Source: Actinocrinis sp046724665 (GTDB lineage: Bacteria > Actinomycetota > Actinomycetes > Streptomycetales > Catenulisporaceae). From it: a stretch of 13,686 nucleotides of DNA. Below, piece after piece: positions 1 to 6,657 of the stretch. The position numbers were made by a program, and so were the translations under genes. The stretch covers positions 1 through 13,686 of the forward strand of contig JBKOWZ010000301.1 of assembly GCA_046724665.1 (NCBI GenBank), written 5' to 3'. The notes under the pieces were generated by a model. It was given only the letters and a program-made list of their open reading frames with translations, made no database searches and was not told the DNA's origin. Position 1 is the first letter of the stretch. Each line of letters opens with the position of its first letter.

Positions 1-572
1 ACCCCGCGGACCTCGACGCCGAGGCGGTGGCGCGCGCGGTGCAGGCCGCGGCCGCGCTGCCGCACGTGGCCGCCGCGCAGGAGGGCCGGGACAGCTCCGC
101 GCAGCGGCATCGCGAGGCCACCCGGGTCTGGTTCGCCGAGGTGCCGCAGCTGGCCGGGATCTTCGACCTCGCCTACGAGGCGGTGTGCGCGCAGGAGAAC
201 TGGTTCCCCTACACCGACACCGCGCCGGTGCTGCGGGAACTGGCCGCGCGCGGCGTGCCGGTGGGCGTGGTCAGCGACATCTGCTGGGATCTGCGGCGCG
301 ATTTCGAGGCCGCCGGGCTCGGCGACGCGGTCGGCGCGTACGCGCTCTCGTACCAGCTCGGCTACGAGAAGCCCGATCCGCGGATGTTCCTGAAGACCTG
401 CGCCGACCTCGGCGCGGACCCGCGGCGCACGCTCATGGTCGGCGACAATCCGGCCCGCGACGGCGGCGCGGCCGCCTGCGGTCTTCGAGTGCTGCTGCTG
501 CCGGCCGAGCCGCGCACCGGCGAGCGCGGGTTGCGCAGTATTCTGCGATTGTCGGCGCCGGAGAACGGGTAG
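1..572 (+). CDS. HAD-superfamily hydrolase, 3' part (5' end outside window)
   Basis: The frame is open from the first bases of the window (codons from position 3) to the TAG at 570-572, so the gene very likely begins upstream; a GTG at 27 is only an internal candidate. About 190 residues are visible. Three HAD motifs can be read: motif II as GVVSD near 265-280, the motif III lysine in YEKPDPRMF near 363-387, and motif IV as MVGDNPARDG near 435-465. The motif I nucleophile region (DxDxT) is absent and presumably lies before the window. The spacing and the cap-like segment between motif I and II fit the haloacid dehalogenase/phosphoglycolate-phosphatase-like branch, which hydrolyses phosphate esters or halo-acids in the cytoplasm. 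The substrate cannot be inferred. The next gene downstream is the 6C RNA on the same strand. Confidence 0.85.
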   Translation, partial: PADLDAEAVARAVQAAAALPHVAAAQEGRDSSAQRHREATRVWFAEVPQLAGIFDLAYEAVCAQENWFPYTDTAPVLRELAARGVPVGVVSDICWDLRRDFEAAGLGDAVGAYALSYQLGYEKPDPRMFLKTCADLGADPRRTLMVGDNPARDGGAAACGLRVLLLPAEPRTGERGLRSILRLSAPENG

Positions 573-664
573 GACCCGGCCTGGGTCCGGTGCGTCCGCG
601 CAGTCGGCGGGGGTGGGAACGAGCCGCCGGGGACGTGATACCGACCCACTGTCGGCGGCATTTT
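572..664 (+). terminator. candidate 3' hairpins after the HAD gene
   Basis: Two stems follow the stop codon. The first is GGACCC (572-577) paired with GGGTCC (583-588) over a 5-nt loop, with no U-tract. The second is GCCGCCG (623-629) paired with CGGCGGC (653-659) over a long 23-nt loop, followed directly by ATTTT (660-664). The second has the form of a weak intrinsic terminator and would isolate the HAD transcript from the 6C RNA. The long loop makes it uncertain. Confidence 0.35.
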
Positions 665-687
665 CCGTCATGACCTGCGGCGCAGTA

Positions 688-727
688 GGGCGCACGGGGC
701 GCACGGAAGTGGTTTTCCGGGGCGCAC
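688..727 (+). repeat. three direct GGGCGCAC repeats upstream of the 6C RNA promoter
   Basis: Identical octamers lie at 688-695, 697-704 and 720-727, with start-to-start spacings of 9 and 23 bp. The last copy ends directly upstream of the expected -35 position of the 6C RNA promoter (about 728-733). This could be an activator or repressor array for the RNA. A GC-rich octamer will occur a few times by chance in a window this size, so only the clustering is notable. The same octamer occurs once upstream of the DUF151 gene (13628-13635). Confidence 0.4.
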
Positions 728-756
728 TTTCGCCCGGTGTCACAGCGCGTTAGAAT
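728..756 (+). promoter_or_regulatory. predicted promoter of the 6C RNA
   Basis: TAGAAT at 751-756 is a good actinobacterial -10 box (TAnnnT, 5 of 6 to TATAAT). A 17-bp spacer places the -35 at 728-733 (TTTCGC), which is weak and may need an activator. Predicted transcription start is about 762-764. Confidence 0.5.
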
Positions 757-761
757 GTTCA

Positions 762-872
762 ACATTGAGGCAGTGCCCGCTCCCCCCGTGGCGGGCCACC
801 TCCCGACGCGGACTGATCACCCGCGTCCCGGCGGCTTCGCGCTCCCCCCGTGGCGCGAAGCCGCCCTCTTTT
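762..872 (+). ncRNA. 6C small RNA (actinobacterial, two C6-loop hairpins)
   Basis: The RNA has two hairpins that carry exactly the same 10-nt loop, TCCCCCCGTG. Hairpin 1 pairs GTGCCCGC (773-780) with GCGGGC plus AC (791-799, one bulged C); its loop is 781-790. Hairpin 2 pairs a perfect 12-bp stem, 831-842 with 853-864; its loop is 843-852, and CCTCTTTT follows. Two stem-loops with at least six cytosines in each loop, the second serving as terminator, define the 6C RNA motif known across Actinobacteria (for example B11 in Mycobacterium tuberculosis and scr3559 in Streptomyces coelicolor). Such RNAs are thought to act in trans by pairing their C-rich loops with G-rich mRNA sites such as ribosome binding sites. 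Start is set by the -10 box and end by the U-tract; both are approximate. As I recall, the M. tuberculosis copy also neighbours a HAD phosphatase gene (Rv3661), although the HAD gene here looks like another subclass. Confidence 0.88.
831..872 (+). terminator. intrinsic terminator of the 6C RNA
   Basis: The perfect 12-bp GC-rich stem (831-842/853-864) with a 10-nt loop is followed by TCTTTT (867-872). It is an unusually clear Rho-independent terminator for this GC content. It has no matching U-tract on the minus strand, so it is not predicted to stop the convergent PBP transcript. Confidence 0.85.
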
Positions 873-900
873 CACCTCCCTTGCGCGCTGTGCGCCCGTG

Positions 901-3036
901 TCAGCGCGGCTCCTTCGGGAAGCCGTGCGGCGCGGTGAAGTCCTGCACCGGATCGCCCGCGGTGGCCATGCTCATCGCGTCGTGCCAGATCGGCGCGGAG
1001 ATCGTCGCGCCGAAGATCTGCCCGTAGTAGAAGTGACCGCCGACCGACATGTCGCCCATGTAGTCGCCCTTGAGCGAGTCCGGGCGGATGAAGCCGGTCC
1101 ACACCGCGGCCGCCAGCTGCGGGGTGTACCCGTCGAACCAGGTCGCGATCGAGCTGGTGGTGGTCCCGGTCTTGCCGGCGCTCGGGCGGTCGAGCCCGAG
1201 CCCGTAGGCGGTCGCGCCGGGCTGGGTGAGCACGCCGCGCAGGATCGCGGTCAGCTCGTTGGCGATGTTGGGGTCGAGCACGTTGCGGCAGTTCGGGTGC
1301 TGCGCCGGGTTCTGCCGCCCGGCCGCGTCGGTGATGCCGGCGATGACGTACGGCACGCAGTACCTGCCCTGCGCGGCGATCGTCGCGTAGGCCGCGGCCA
1401 TCTCGATCGGGGTGATCAGGTTGGTGCCCAGGGTGAAGGACGCGTACTGGTCGAGCCGCTTGCCGTGGCCGGTGTCGTTGTCCTGGGTCACGCCCATCGA
1501 CTGGGCTATCTGCGCCGGCCGGCACAGCCCGGTCTCCTCCTCGAGGGTGAGGAAGTAGGTGTTGACCGAGAACCAGAAGGCCTGGTCGAGCGGGCCGCTG
1601 AAGCCCTTGTAGTCGTCGTTGTTCGGGCGGTAGTCCGGCGGCCAGACGACCGAGTGCTGGCCGTTGCCCGGGCAGGCCGCGATGCGCGTGCCGGCGTCGT
1701 CCATCGGGCTCGGCACGCTCATCTTCTTGCTGGGGTTGTGGCCGCCGGCCAGCGCGGCGAGGCCGACGAAGATCTTGAACGAGGAGCCGGCCTGATAGCC
1801 GCCGCTGCCGTTGTGCTGCGGGTCGGCGGCCAGGTCGAGATAGGTCTGGCCGAGGCCGCTGCCCATCGGCTTGGACTGCGCGATCGCCTTGATCTGCCCG
1901 GTGCCCGGCTGGACCATCGCCAGCGCCGAGGCGATCTTGTCGGTGGAGCGGATGTGGCTGGAGATCGCCTTGTCCGCGGCCCGCTCCGCCTTGGCGCTGA
2001 AGGTGGTGCGGATGGTCAGGCCGCCCATGTTCCACAGCTTGATCCGGTCGGCCTGGGTGGCGCCGTAGGCGGGGTCGTTGATGAAGGTCTGGTACACGTA
2101 GTTGCACTCGAACGCGGCCGAACCCGGCGCGGTGATGCAGCCGTGGCGCGGGCCGGTCGGCCTCAGCCCGAGCGGGGCCCTCGCGTACTGGTCGGCCTGC
2201 TGCGCGGTGAGGTAGTTCAGCGAGGGGTCGGCCATGTCGTGCAGCACGATGTCGCGCCGGGCCAGCGCCTTCGCCGGGTTCTGGAAGGGGTCGTACTCGC
2301 TCGGGCTGTTGACCAGCGCGGCGAGCAGCGCGGCCTGGGTGACCGTCAGCTTGTCCGAGGTGGTGGAGAAGTACCGCTCGGCCGCGGCCTCGACGCCGTA
2401 CGCCCCGTTGCCGAAGTAGACCAGGTTGAGGTAGCGCTCGAGTATCTGGTCCTTGGACAGGGTCTTCTCGACCGCGACGGCGTACTTGAGCTCGGTGACC
2501 TTCCGGGTGAACGTGTCGGCGATGGCGGCCTGCCGCTTGGTCTTGTCGGTGCCGGCCTCAAGCAGCAGCACGTTCTTGACGTACTGCTGGGTGATCGTGG
2601 AGCCGCCCTGCAGGTTGCCGCCGCGCGAGTTGTTCACCAGCGCGCGCACGGTGCCCTCCAGATCGACGCCGCCGTGCTGGTAGTAGCGGATGTCCTCGAT
2701 GGCGACCAGGGCGTGCGGCATGTCCGGGTCGATGCGCGACCACGGCACCACGACGCGGTTGCCGCCGAGGTCGTCGTTCCAGGTGTAGACGATCAGCGAG
2801 CCGTCGTCGGCGAGCAGCTTCGAGCGCTGCGGCAGCACCGGGGTCTCGAAGTCGCCGGGCAGGTCCTCGAAATGGTCCGAGGCGGCCTTCGCGGCCAGCC
2901 CGACGCTGCCGACCACCGGAAGGGTGATCCCGGCCAGCATCACCCCGCCGAGCGAGCTGACGACGATGAAGACCAGCAGCCGGCCGAACCACCGGCCGAA
3001 TCCCGCATACCCCGAGTGACCGGCCCCGTCGCGCAT
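901..3036 (-). CDS. class A penicillin-binding protein (glycosyltransferase-transpeptidase)
   Basis: This 711-residue bifunctional enzyme polymerises lipid II glycan strands and cross-links the stem peptides outside the membrane. An N-terminal membrane anchor spans about residues 20-48. A family 51 glycosyltransferase domain follows at about 80-270, with catalytic Glu114 in EDIRYYQHGG and the QGGSTITQQYVKN motif. The transpeptidase domain (about 360-680) has all three motifs: S418-x-x-K421 (SSFK), S490-V-N492 and K622-T-G624. Length fits a minimal PonA-type PBP without the C-terminal PASTA domain seen in some relatives. The ATG at 3034-3036 has no clear Shine-Dalgarno sequence but sits about 7 nt after a promoter-like -10, so the mRNA may be leaderless. 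The gene is convergent with the 6C RNA, whose terminator ends about 28 bp from its stop. Confidence 0.95.
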   Translation of the reverse strand: MRDGAGHSGYAGFGRWFGRLLVFIVVSSLGGVMLAGITLPVVGSVGLAAKAASDHFEDLPGDFETPVLPQRSKLLADDGSLIVYTWNDDLGGNRVVVPWSRIDPDMPHALVAIEDIRYYQHGGVDLEGTVRALVNNSRGGNLQGGSTITQQYVKNVLLLEAGTDKTKRQAAIADTFTRKVTELKYAVAVEKTLSKDQILERYLNLVYFGNGAYGVEAAAERYFSTTSDKLTVTQAALLAALVNSPSEYDPFQNPAKALARRDIVLHDMADPSLNYLTAQQADQYARAPLGLRPTGPRHGCITAPGSAAFECNYVYQTFINDPAYGATQADRIKLWNMGGLTIRTTFSAKAERAADKAISSHIRSTDKIASALAMVQPGTGQIKAIAQSKPMGSGLGQTYLDLAADPQHNGSGGYQAGSSFKIFVGLAALAGGHNPSKKMSVPSPMDDAGTRIAACPGNGQHSVVWPPDYRPNNDDYKGFSGPLDQAFWFSVNTYFLTLEEETGLCRPAQIAQSMGVTQDNDTGHGKRLDQYASFTLGTNLITPIEMAAAYATIAAQGRYCVPYVIAGITDAAGRQNPAQHPNCRNVLDPNIANELTAILRGVLTQPGATAYGLGLDRPSAGKTGTTTSSIATWFDGYTPQLAAAVWTGFIRPDSLKGDYMGDMSVGGHFYYGQIFGATISAPIWHDAMSMATAGDPVQDFTAPHGFPKEPR

Positions 3037-3070
3037 ATGATCAGCGTACTCAGGTCGCCACGGCCAGCAA
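3037..3070 (-). promoter_or_regulatory. predicted leaderless promoter of the PBP gene
   Basis: Read on the minus strand, TTGCTG (3070-3065) is followed after 16 bp by TACGCT (3048-3043). Six bases separate this -10 from the ATG at 3036, which puts the transcription start on or next to the A of the start codon. This would explain why no ribosome binding site is visible. Confidence 0.45.
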
Positions 3071-3416
3071 CCGGACTACTCCGTACGCCGCGGCGCGTCT
3101 GCCAAGCCGCGCGTTGCTGCGCCGAACGGCTCATCGAACCCTGGCACGGCGCGGCCGCCCGGCGGGCACGGCGCCCCGTCCGGAAGCTTCCGGAAATCAG
3201 AAGGTTACCTTCCCGCGGCCCCGCGGGCCGGCTCGCGCTCACACTGCGGAATCGCCCGATGCTAGCCTGGCCCCAGAGCGGCGTTCGCACCCCGCAAGCG
3301 CGTCGGGCCGCGCCGGAAGTCCGGGGTGGCGAGGCGCCGGGCAGAGCCCTGAGAGGGTGCGCGGCGATCCGTCGTCCCGCGCTCCCGCGGACGGTCAGTG
3401 AGAGCGAGGAGCCGAG
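3071..3416. other. divergent intergenic region between PBP and LacI-family genes
   Basis: No convincing gene is present here; small open frames have no ribosome binding site or recognisable protein. It holds a cluster of three palindromes (3179-3227), a possible -10 (TAGCCT, 3263-3268) for the LacI-family gene with no good -35, and its ribosome binding site GAGGAG at 3406-3411. If that -10 is used, the leader is about 140 nt. Confidence 0.5.
3179..3227. promoter_or_regulatory. cluster of three palindromes, candidate operators
   Basis: Three inverted repeats lie almost end to end: TCCGGAAGCTTCCGGA (3179-3194, perfect 16 bp), GAAGGTTACCTTC (3200-3212, 6-bp arms around one T) and CCCGCGG-CC-CCGCGGG (3212-3227, 7-bp arms). 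The first has the even-symmetry form of a LacI-family operator. They lie 190-240 bp upstream of the LacI-family start, just before a possible -10, so autoregulation is plausible but not shown. Confidence 0.45.
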
Positions 3417-4436
3417 GTGGCTGGCGCGGACGAGGCCCGGATCACCATGACCAGCATCGCCCGCGAGGCGGGGGTTTCGGTGCCGACGGTCTCGCGCGTG
3501 CTCAACGGCCGTTCGGACGTGGCTCCGGACACGCGCGAGCGGGTCGAGGAGCTGCTGCGCCGGCACGGCTACCGGCGCCGGGTCAACCGCGCGCAGGAGC
3601 CGGCCGGCCTGATCGACCTGGTGTTCAACGACCTCGACAGCCCGTGGGCTGTGGAGATCATCAGGGGCGTCGAGGAGGAGGGGCACGCGACCGGCATCGG
3701 CACCGTGGTCTCCGCGATCCACCGGCGCCCGGCGGCCACCCGGCAGTGGCTGCGCAACGTCCAGGCGCGCAGCACCGACGGGGTGATCCTGGTCACCTCG
3801 GACGTCCAGTCGCCGCTGCACGCCGAGCTGCGCCGGCTCGGCCTGCCCGCGGTAGTGATCGATCCGGCCGGGGTGCCGGCGCAGGACGTGCCCACGGTCG
3901 GCGCGGCGAACTGGTCAGGTGCGCTGGCGGCGACCGAGCACCTGATCTCGCTGGGGCACCGGCGGATCGGCTTCATCGCCGGCCCGCGCACCCTGGTGTG
4001 CAGCCGGACCCGGCTGGACGGCTACCTCGCCGGGCTCGAGGCGGCGCAGCTGCCGATGGACGCCGAGCTGATCGTGCAGGGCGACTTCTACCACGAGTCC
4101 GGCTTCAAGGGCGCGGCGCAGCTGCTGTCGCAGCGTCAGCCGCCGACCGCGATCTTCGCCTCGAGCGACCAGATGGCGTTCGGCGTGTACGAGGCGGTGC
4201 GCCAGCGCGGGCTGCGGGTGCCGGACGACGTGAGTGTCATCGGGTTCGACGACCTGCCCGAGGTGCGCTGGTCCTCGCCGCCGCTGACCACGGTGCGCCA
4301 GCCCCTGGGCGAGATGGGCGCGCTGGCCGCGCGCACGGTGCTGAAGCTGGCCGGCGGGGAGCGGATCGAGAGCATGCGCTTCGAGCTGCCGACGCAGCTG
4401 GTGGTACGCGACAGTTCCGGCCCCGCGCGCGGCTGA
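3417..4436 (+). CDS. LacI-family transcriptional regulator
   Basis: The 339-residue protein has the standard LacI/GalR layout. A DNA-binding helix-turn-helix occupies about residues 10-35 (TSIAREAGVSVPTVSRVLNG, the family signature), followed by the hinge helix region to about 65. A periplasmic-binding-protein-like effector domain follows, with the typical segments GVILVTSD, LGHRRIGFIAGP, PTAIFASSDQMAFGVYEA and VSVIGFDDLPE. Such proteins usually repress sugar-use genes until a sugar or sugar phosphate binds. No sugar transporter or glycosidase is nearby, so the ligand and targets are unknown; it may act on a distant locus or on its own promoter. GTG at 3417 is chosen because GAGGAG lies 5 nt upstream. 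An ATG at 3447 would begin exactly at the helix-turn-helix and is less well supported. It converges with the CDF gene, 24 bp away. Confidence 0.93.
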   Translation: MAGADEARITMTSIAREAGVSVPTVSRVLNGRSDVAPDTRERVEELLRRHGYRRRVNRAQEPAGLIDLVFNDLDSPWAVEIIRGVEEEGHATGIGTVVSAIHRRPAATRQWLRNVQARSTDGVILVTSDVQSPLHAELRRLGLPAVVIDPAGVPAQDVPTVGAANWSGALAATEHLISLGHRRIGFIAGPRTLVCSRTRLDGYLAGLEAAQLPMDAELIVQGDFYHESGFKGAAQLLSQRQPPTAIFASSDQMAFGVYEAVRQRGLRVPDDVSVIGFDDLPEVRWSSPPLTTVRQPLGEMGALAARTVLKLAGGERIESMRFELPTQLVVRDSSGPARG

Positions 4437-4460
4437 CGGTCCGTCGGCGGCGCCGGCCGG

Positions 4461-5459
4461 TCACGCCGGTGCGGCGTGGTGGGCTAGCGAGGCGTGCGGG
4501 TCGGCGGCGCCGGTGGGCGTGTGGTCGGTGTGCACGGTGGCGGCGGCGAGTCGGGGCACGGCGTGGATCAGGGCGTGCTCAGCCTCGACGGCGAGCGCGT
4601 GCGCCTGCACCACCGTCAGGTCCGGATCCACCACGATGTCGGCTTCGGCACGCAGCGCGTGCCCGATCCAGCGCATGCGCACCGGGCCGAGGCCGCGCAC
4701 TCCGTCCAGGGTGCTCAGCGCGCGCTCGGCTTGGTCGATGAGGCGCGGATCGACGGCGTCCATCAGGCGGCGGTAGACCTGCCGGGCGGCGTCCCGCAGC
4801 ACCGCGAGGATCGCGACGGTGATCGCCAGGCCGACGATCGGGTCGGCGGCGCGCCAGCCGAGGGCGGTCCCGGCGGCGCCGAGCAGGACCGCGAGGGAAG
4901 TGAAGCCGTCGGTGCGTGCATGCAGGCCGTCGGCGACCAGCGCCGCAGAGCCGATCCGGCGGCCGGTGACGATGCGGCGGCGTGCCACCCACTCGTTGCC
5001 GGCGAACCCGATCGCCGCCGCCAGCACGACGGCCCACAGGTGCGTGACGTCGCGCGGATGCAGTAGGCGGTCCACGGCTTCGTACGCGGCCAGTGCAGAT
5101 GACGCCGCGATCACGAGCACCACGGCGATTCCGGCGAGGTCCTCGGCGCGTCCGTAGCCGTAGGTGTAGCGGCGGGTCGGCGCGCGCCGACCGAGCGCGA
5201 ACGCGATACCCAGCGGCAGGGCGGTGAGCGCGTCGGCGGCGTTGTGCACCGTGTCGCCGAGCAGCGCGACCGAGCCGGAAAGCGCGACGACCGCGGCCTG
5301 CACCGCCGCCGTCAGGCCGAGGACGGCCAGCGAGAGCCACAGCGTACGCATGCCCTCGCGGGACGCCTCCATGGCGGAATCGACCTTGTCGGCCGTGTCG
5401 TGGCTGTGACTGTGGTGGCTGTGGCTGTGGAGGTGGGGTCCGTGACTGTGCTCGCTCAC
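4461..5459 (-). CDS. cation diffusion facilitator (CDF) metal exporter, probably Zn2+
   Basis: The 332-residue protein is a six-helix CDF antiporter that exports divalent metal from the cytoplasm. Its N-terminus is very rich in histidine (nine His in residues 4-20), followed by six hydrophobic segments between about residues 40 and 225 and a cytoplasmic C-terminal domain with a further His-rich tail (HTDHTPTG, ending HASLAHHAAPA). Metal-site motifs HxxxD are visible in helix 2 (H72-x3-D76, in LLGDTVHNAAD) and in helix 5 (ADGLHARTD). A paired His/Asp site of this kind usually favours zinc. GTG at 5459 is chosen because SEHSHGPH is the normal family N-terminus; an upstream ATG at 5498 would add 13 atypical residues and overlap promoter-like sequence. 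No strong ribosome binding site precedes either start. It diverges from a ZIP importer. Confidence 0.92.
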   Translation of the reverse strand: MSEHSHGPHLHSHSHHSHSHDTADKVDSAMEASREGMRTLWLSLAVLGLTAAVQAAVVALSGSVALLGDTVHNAADALTALPLGIAFALGRRAPTRRYTYGYGRAEDLAGIAVVLVIAASSALAAYEAVDRLLHPRDVTHLWAVVLAAAIGFAGNEWVARRRIVTGRRIGSAALVADGLHARTDGFTSLAVLLGAAGTALGWRAADPIVGLAITVAILAVLRDAARQVYRRLMDAVDPRLIDQAERALSTLDGVRGLGPVRMRWIGHALRAEADIVVDPDLTVVQAHALAVEAEHALIHAVPRLAAATVHTDHTPTGAADPHASLAHHAAPA

Positions 5460-5465
5460 GGGCCC

Positions 5466-5496
5466 ACTATGACATGACAGGCGTATAAGTACACGC
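5466..5496 (-). promoter_or_regulatory. candidate promoter and operator of the CDF gene
   Basis: On the minus strand CATAGT (5471-5466) stands 6 nt before the GTG at 5459, fitting a leaderless transcript; the corresponding -35 is poor. Just upstream, 5481-5496 is an imperfect inverted repeat (GCGTaTAAGTAcACGC on the plus strand, one mismatch in the 7-bp arms). An operator here would be well placed for metal-responsive control. No sensor gene is encoded nearby. Confidence 0.35.
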
Positions 5497-5524
5497 ATTC
5501 AGATGGCAGCTGCACGCACCCGCA

Positions 5525-5543
5525 GTTGCGCAGGATTCGCAAC
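5525..5543. repeat. inverted repeat GTTGCG-N7-CGCAAC
   Basis: Perfect 6-bp arms at 5525-5530 and 5538-5543 enclose a 7-bp centre. It lies in the middle of the CDF/ZIP divergent gap, upstream of both predicted promoters, and could be a regulator site. There is no further support. Confidence 0.35.
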
Positions 5544-5593
5544 AGCCGCCGGCACCCGGAGGTTCTCGGCCGACCGGGTTGCCCGACAACGAC

Positions 5594-5630
5594 TTGTTAG
5601 GTAAACCTAACTTAGGTTAGCCTTCCCATC
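5594..5630 (+). promoter_or_regulatory. ZIP promoter overlapped by two DtxR/IdeR-like iron boxes
   Basis: Two 19-bp matches to the DtxR/IdeR box (TTAGGTTAGSCTAACCTAA) overlap. The box at 5597-5615 matches 15 of 19 positions. The box at 5612-5630 matches 14 of 19, with its first 12 bases perfect. A plausible promoter lies exactly within them: -35 TTGTTA (5594-5599), 18-bp spacer, -10 TAGCCT (5618-5623). A metal-loaded DtxR-family repressor bound here would block RNA polymerase, so the ZIP gene is predicted to be induced when iron (or manganese) is scarce. Box identity is by eye against the known consensus. Confidence 0.75.
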
Positions 5631-5677
5631 CGAGGGCCCCGGATCGGACCGGGGCCGGTCGGCCAGTGGAGATACGG

Positions 5678-6520
5678 ATGACGTCGTCGCAGATCACAGT
5701 GCTCGGGGCGGTGGCCGGGTTCACCATCTTCCTCGGTCTGCCGATCGGTCGGCTGCGCTCCCCCGCCCCGGCGCTGCGGGCGCTGCTCAACTCGGTCGCC
5801 ACCGGCATCCTGGTCTTCCTGCTCTGGGACGTGCTGGCGGCCGCGTGGGAGCCGCTCGACGCGGCGCTCGCCGACCACCGGTACGGCTCGGCGGTCGGCA
5901 ACGGCACGGTCTTCTTCGCCTGCTTCGGCGCCGGGCTGCTCTCGCTGGTCTATTTCGAGCGGATGATCGCCCGGCGCGCCGCTCCCCCGCGCTCCTTCGG
6001 GCCGGGCGCGGCCTCCGCCGAGGAGCTGACGGCCCGGGCGCCGGCCCTCCCCGCCGGCGCCCCCCGGTTCTTCGACCTGGCGATGATGATCGCGGTCGGC
6101 ATCGGCCTGCACAACTTCGCCGAGGGCCTGGCCATCGGCAACTCGGCCGCGGCCGGCGAGCTCGAGCTCGCGGTCCTGCTGGTCATCGGCTTCGGCCTGC
6201 ACAACGCCACCGAGGGCTTCGGCATCGTGGCGCCGATGGCCGCCGAGGGCCGCACGCCGACCTGGGCGAGGCTCGGCCTGCTCGGACTGGTCGGCGGCGG
6301 GCCGACCTTCCTCGGCACCGTCATCGGGCAGCACGTCGTCAACGACACGCTCTCCGTCGGCTTCCTCACCCTGGCCGCCGGCTCGATCCTCTACGTCGTG
6401 GTCGAGCTGCTGTCCGTCGCCCGCCGGATCGGCCGCAAGGAGCTGACCACCTGGGGCCTGCTGCTCGGCCTCTTCCTCGGTTTCGCCACCGACGCCGTGG
6501 TCACCGCCGCAGGAGCCTGA
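5678..6520 (+). CDS. ZIP-family divalent metal transporter
   Basis: The 280-residue membrane protein has about eight hydrophobic segments. It carries the paired ZIP signatures in two adjacent helices: H145-N-F-A-E149-G and H175-N-A-T-E179-G, which supply the His and Glu metal ligands. ZIP proteins bring Zn, Fe or Mn into the cytoplasm; the closest general type is the ZupT/GufA-like branch. A short hydrophilic loop (about residues 95-130) precedes the signature helices, as in the family, although it has few histidines. ATG at 5678 is chosen because GGAG (5668-5671) lies 6 nt before it; the GTG at 5666 overlaps that site and has none of its own. The DtxR-type boxes on its promoter suggest iron-dependent repression. 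It diverges from the CDF exporter. Confidence 0.9.
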   Translation: MTSSQITVLGAVAGFTIFLGLPIGRLRSPAPALRALLNSVATGILVFLLWDVLAAAWEPLDAALADHRYGSAVGNGTVFFACFGAGLLSLVYFERMIARRAAPPRSFGPGAASAEELTARAPALPAGAPRFFDLAMMIAVGIGLHNFAEGLAIGNSAAAGELELAVLLVIGFGLHNATEGFGIVAPMAAEGRTPTWARLGLLGLVGGGPTFLGTVIGQHVVNDTLSVGFLTLAAGSILYVVVELLSVARRIGRKELTTWGLLLGLFLGFATDAVVTAAGA

Positions 6521-6580
6521 TCGGCCGGCGGCGCCACCGCCGCGACGGATGCGACGACGCCAGTTGCCTCACCCGATCGT

Positions 6581-6609
6581 GTGACGTTGCGTTGATCAGG
6601 TTTTATTAC
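6581..6609 (+). promoter_or_regulatory. candidate promoter of the membrane-protein gene
   Basis: GTGACG (6581-6586), a 17-bp spacer and TATTAC (6604-6609) each match 4 of 6 consensus positions. The leader would be about 53 nt. A GC-rich hairpin without a U-tract (CGGCGG 6526-6531/CCGCCG 6537-6542) just after the ZIP stop may help separate the two genes. Confidence 0.35.
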
Positions 6610-6657
6610 CCTGCGTAGGGGAAGCACCACCCTGCGGCTGCGTGCGGCACGCCGCCC

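Noticed and set aside
850..3450. An 866-residue open frame on the plus strand opposite the PBP gene
   Set aside because: It is the mirror of the PBP codons in a GC-rich genome. It is Val/Gly/Arg-rich, has no recognisable domain, and the PBP on the other strand has all catalytic motifs.
5460..5498. ATG at 5498 as start of the CDF gene
   Set aside because: The added 13 residues are atypical, there is no ribosome binding site, and the sequence looks like a promoter and operator.
5666..5677. GTG at 5666 as start of the ZIP gene
   Set aside because: It overlaps the GGAG that correctly precedes the ATG at 5678 and has no site of its own.
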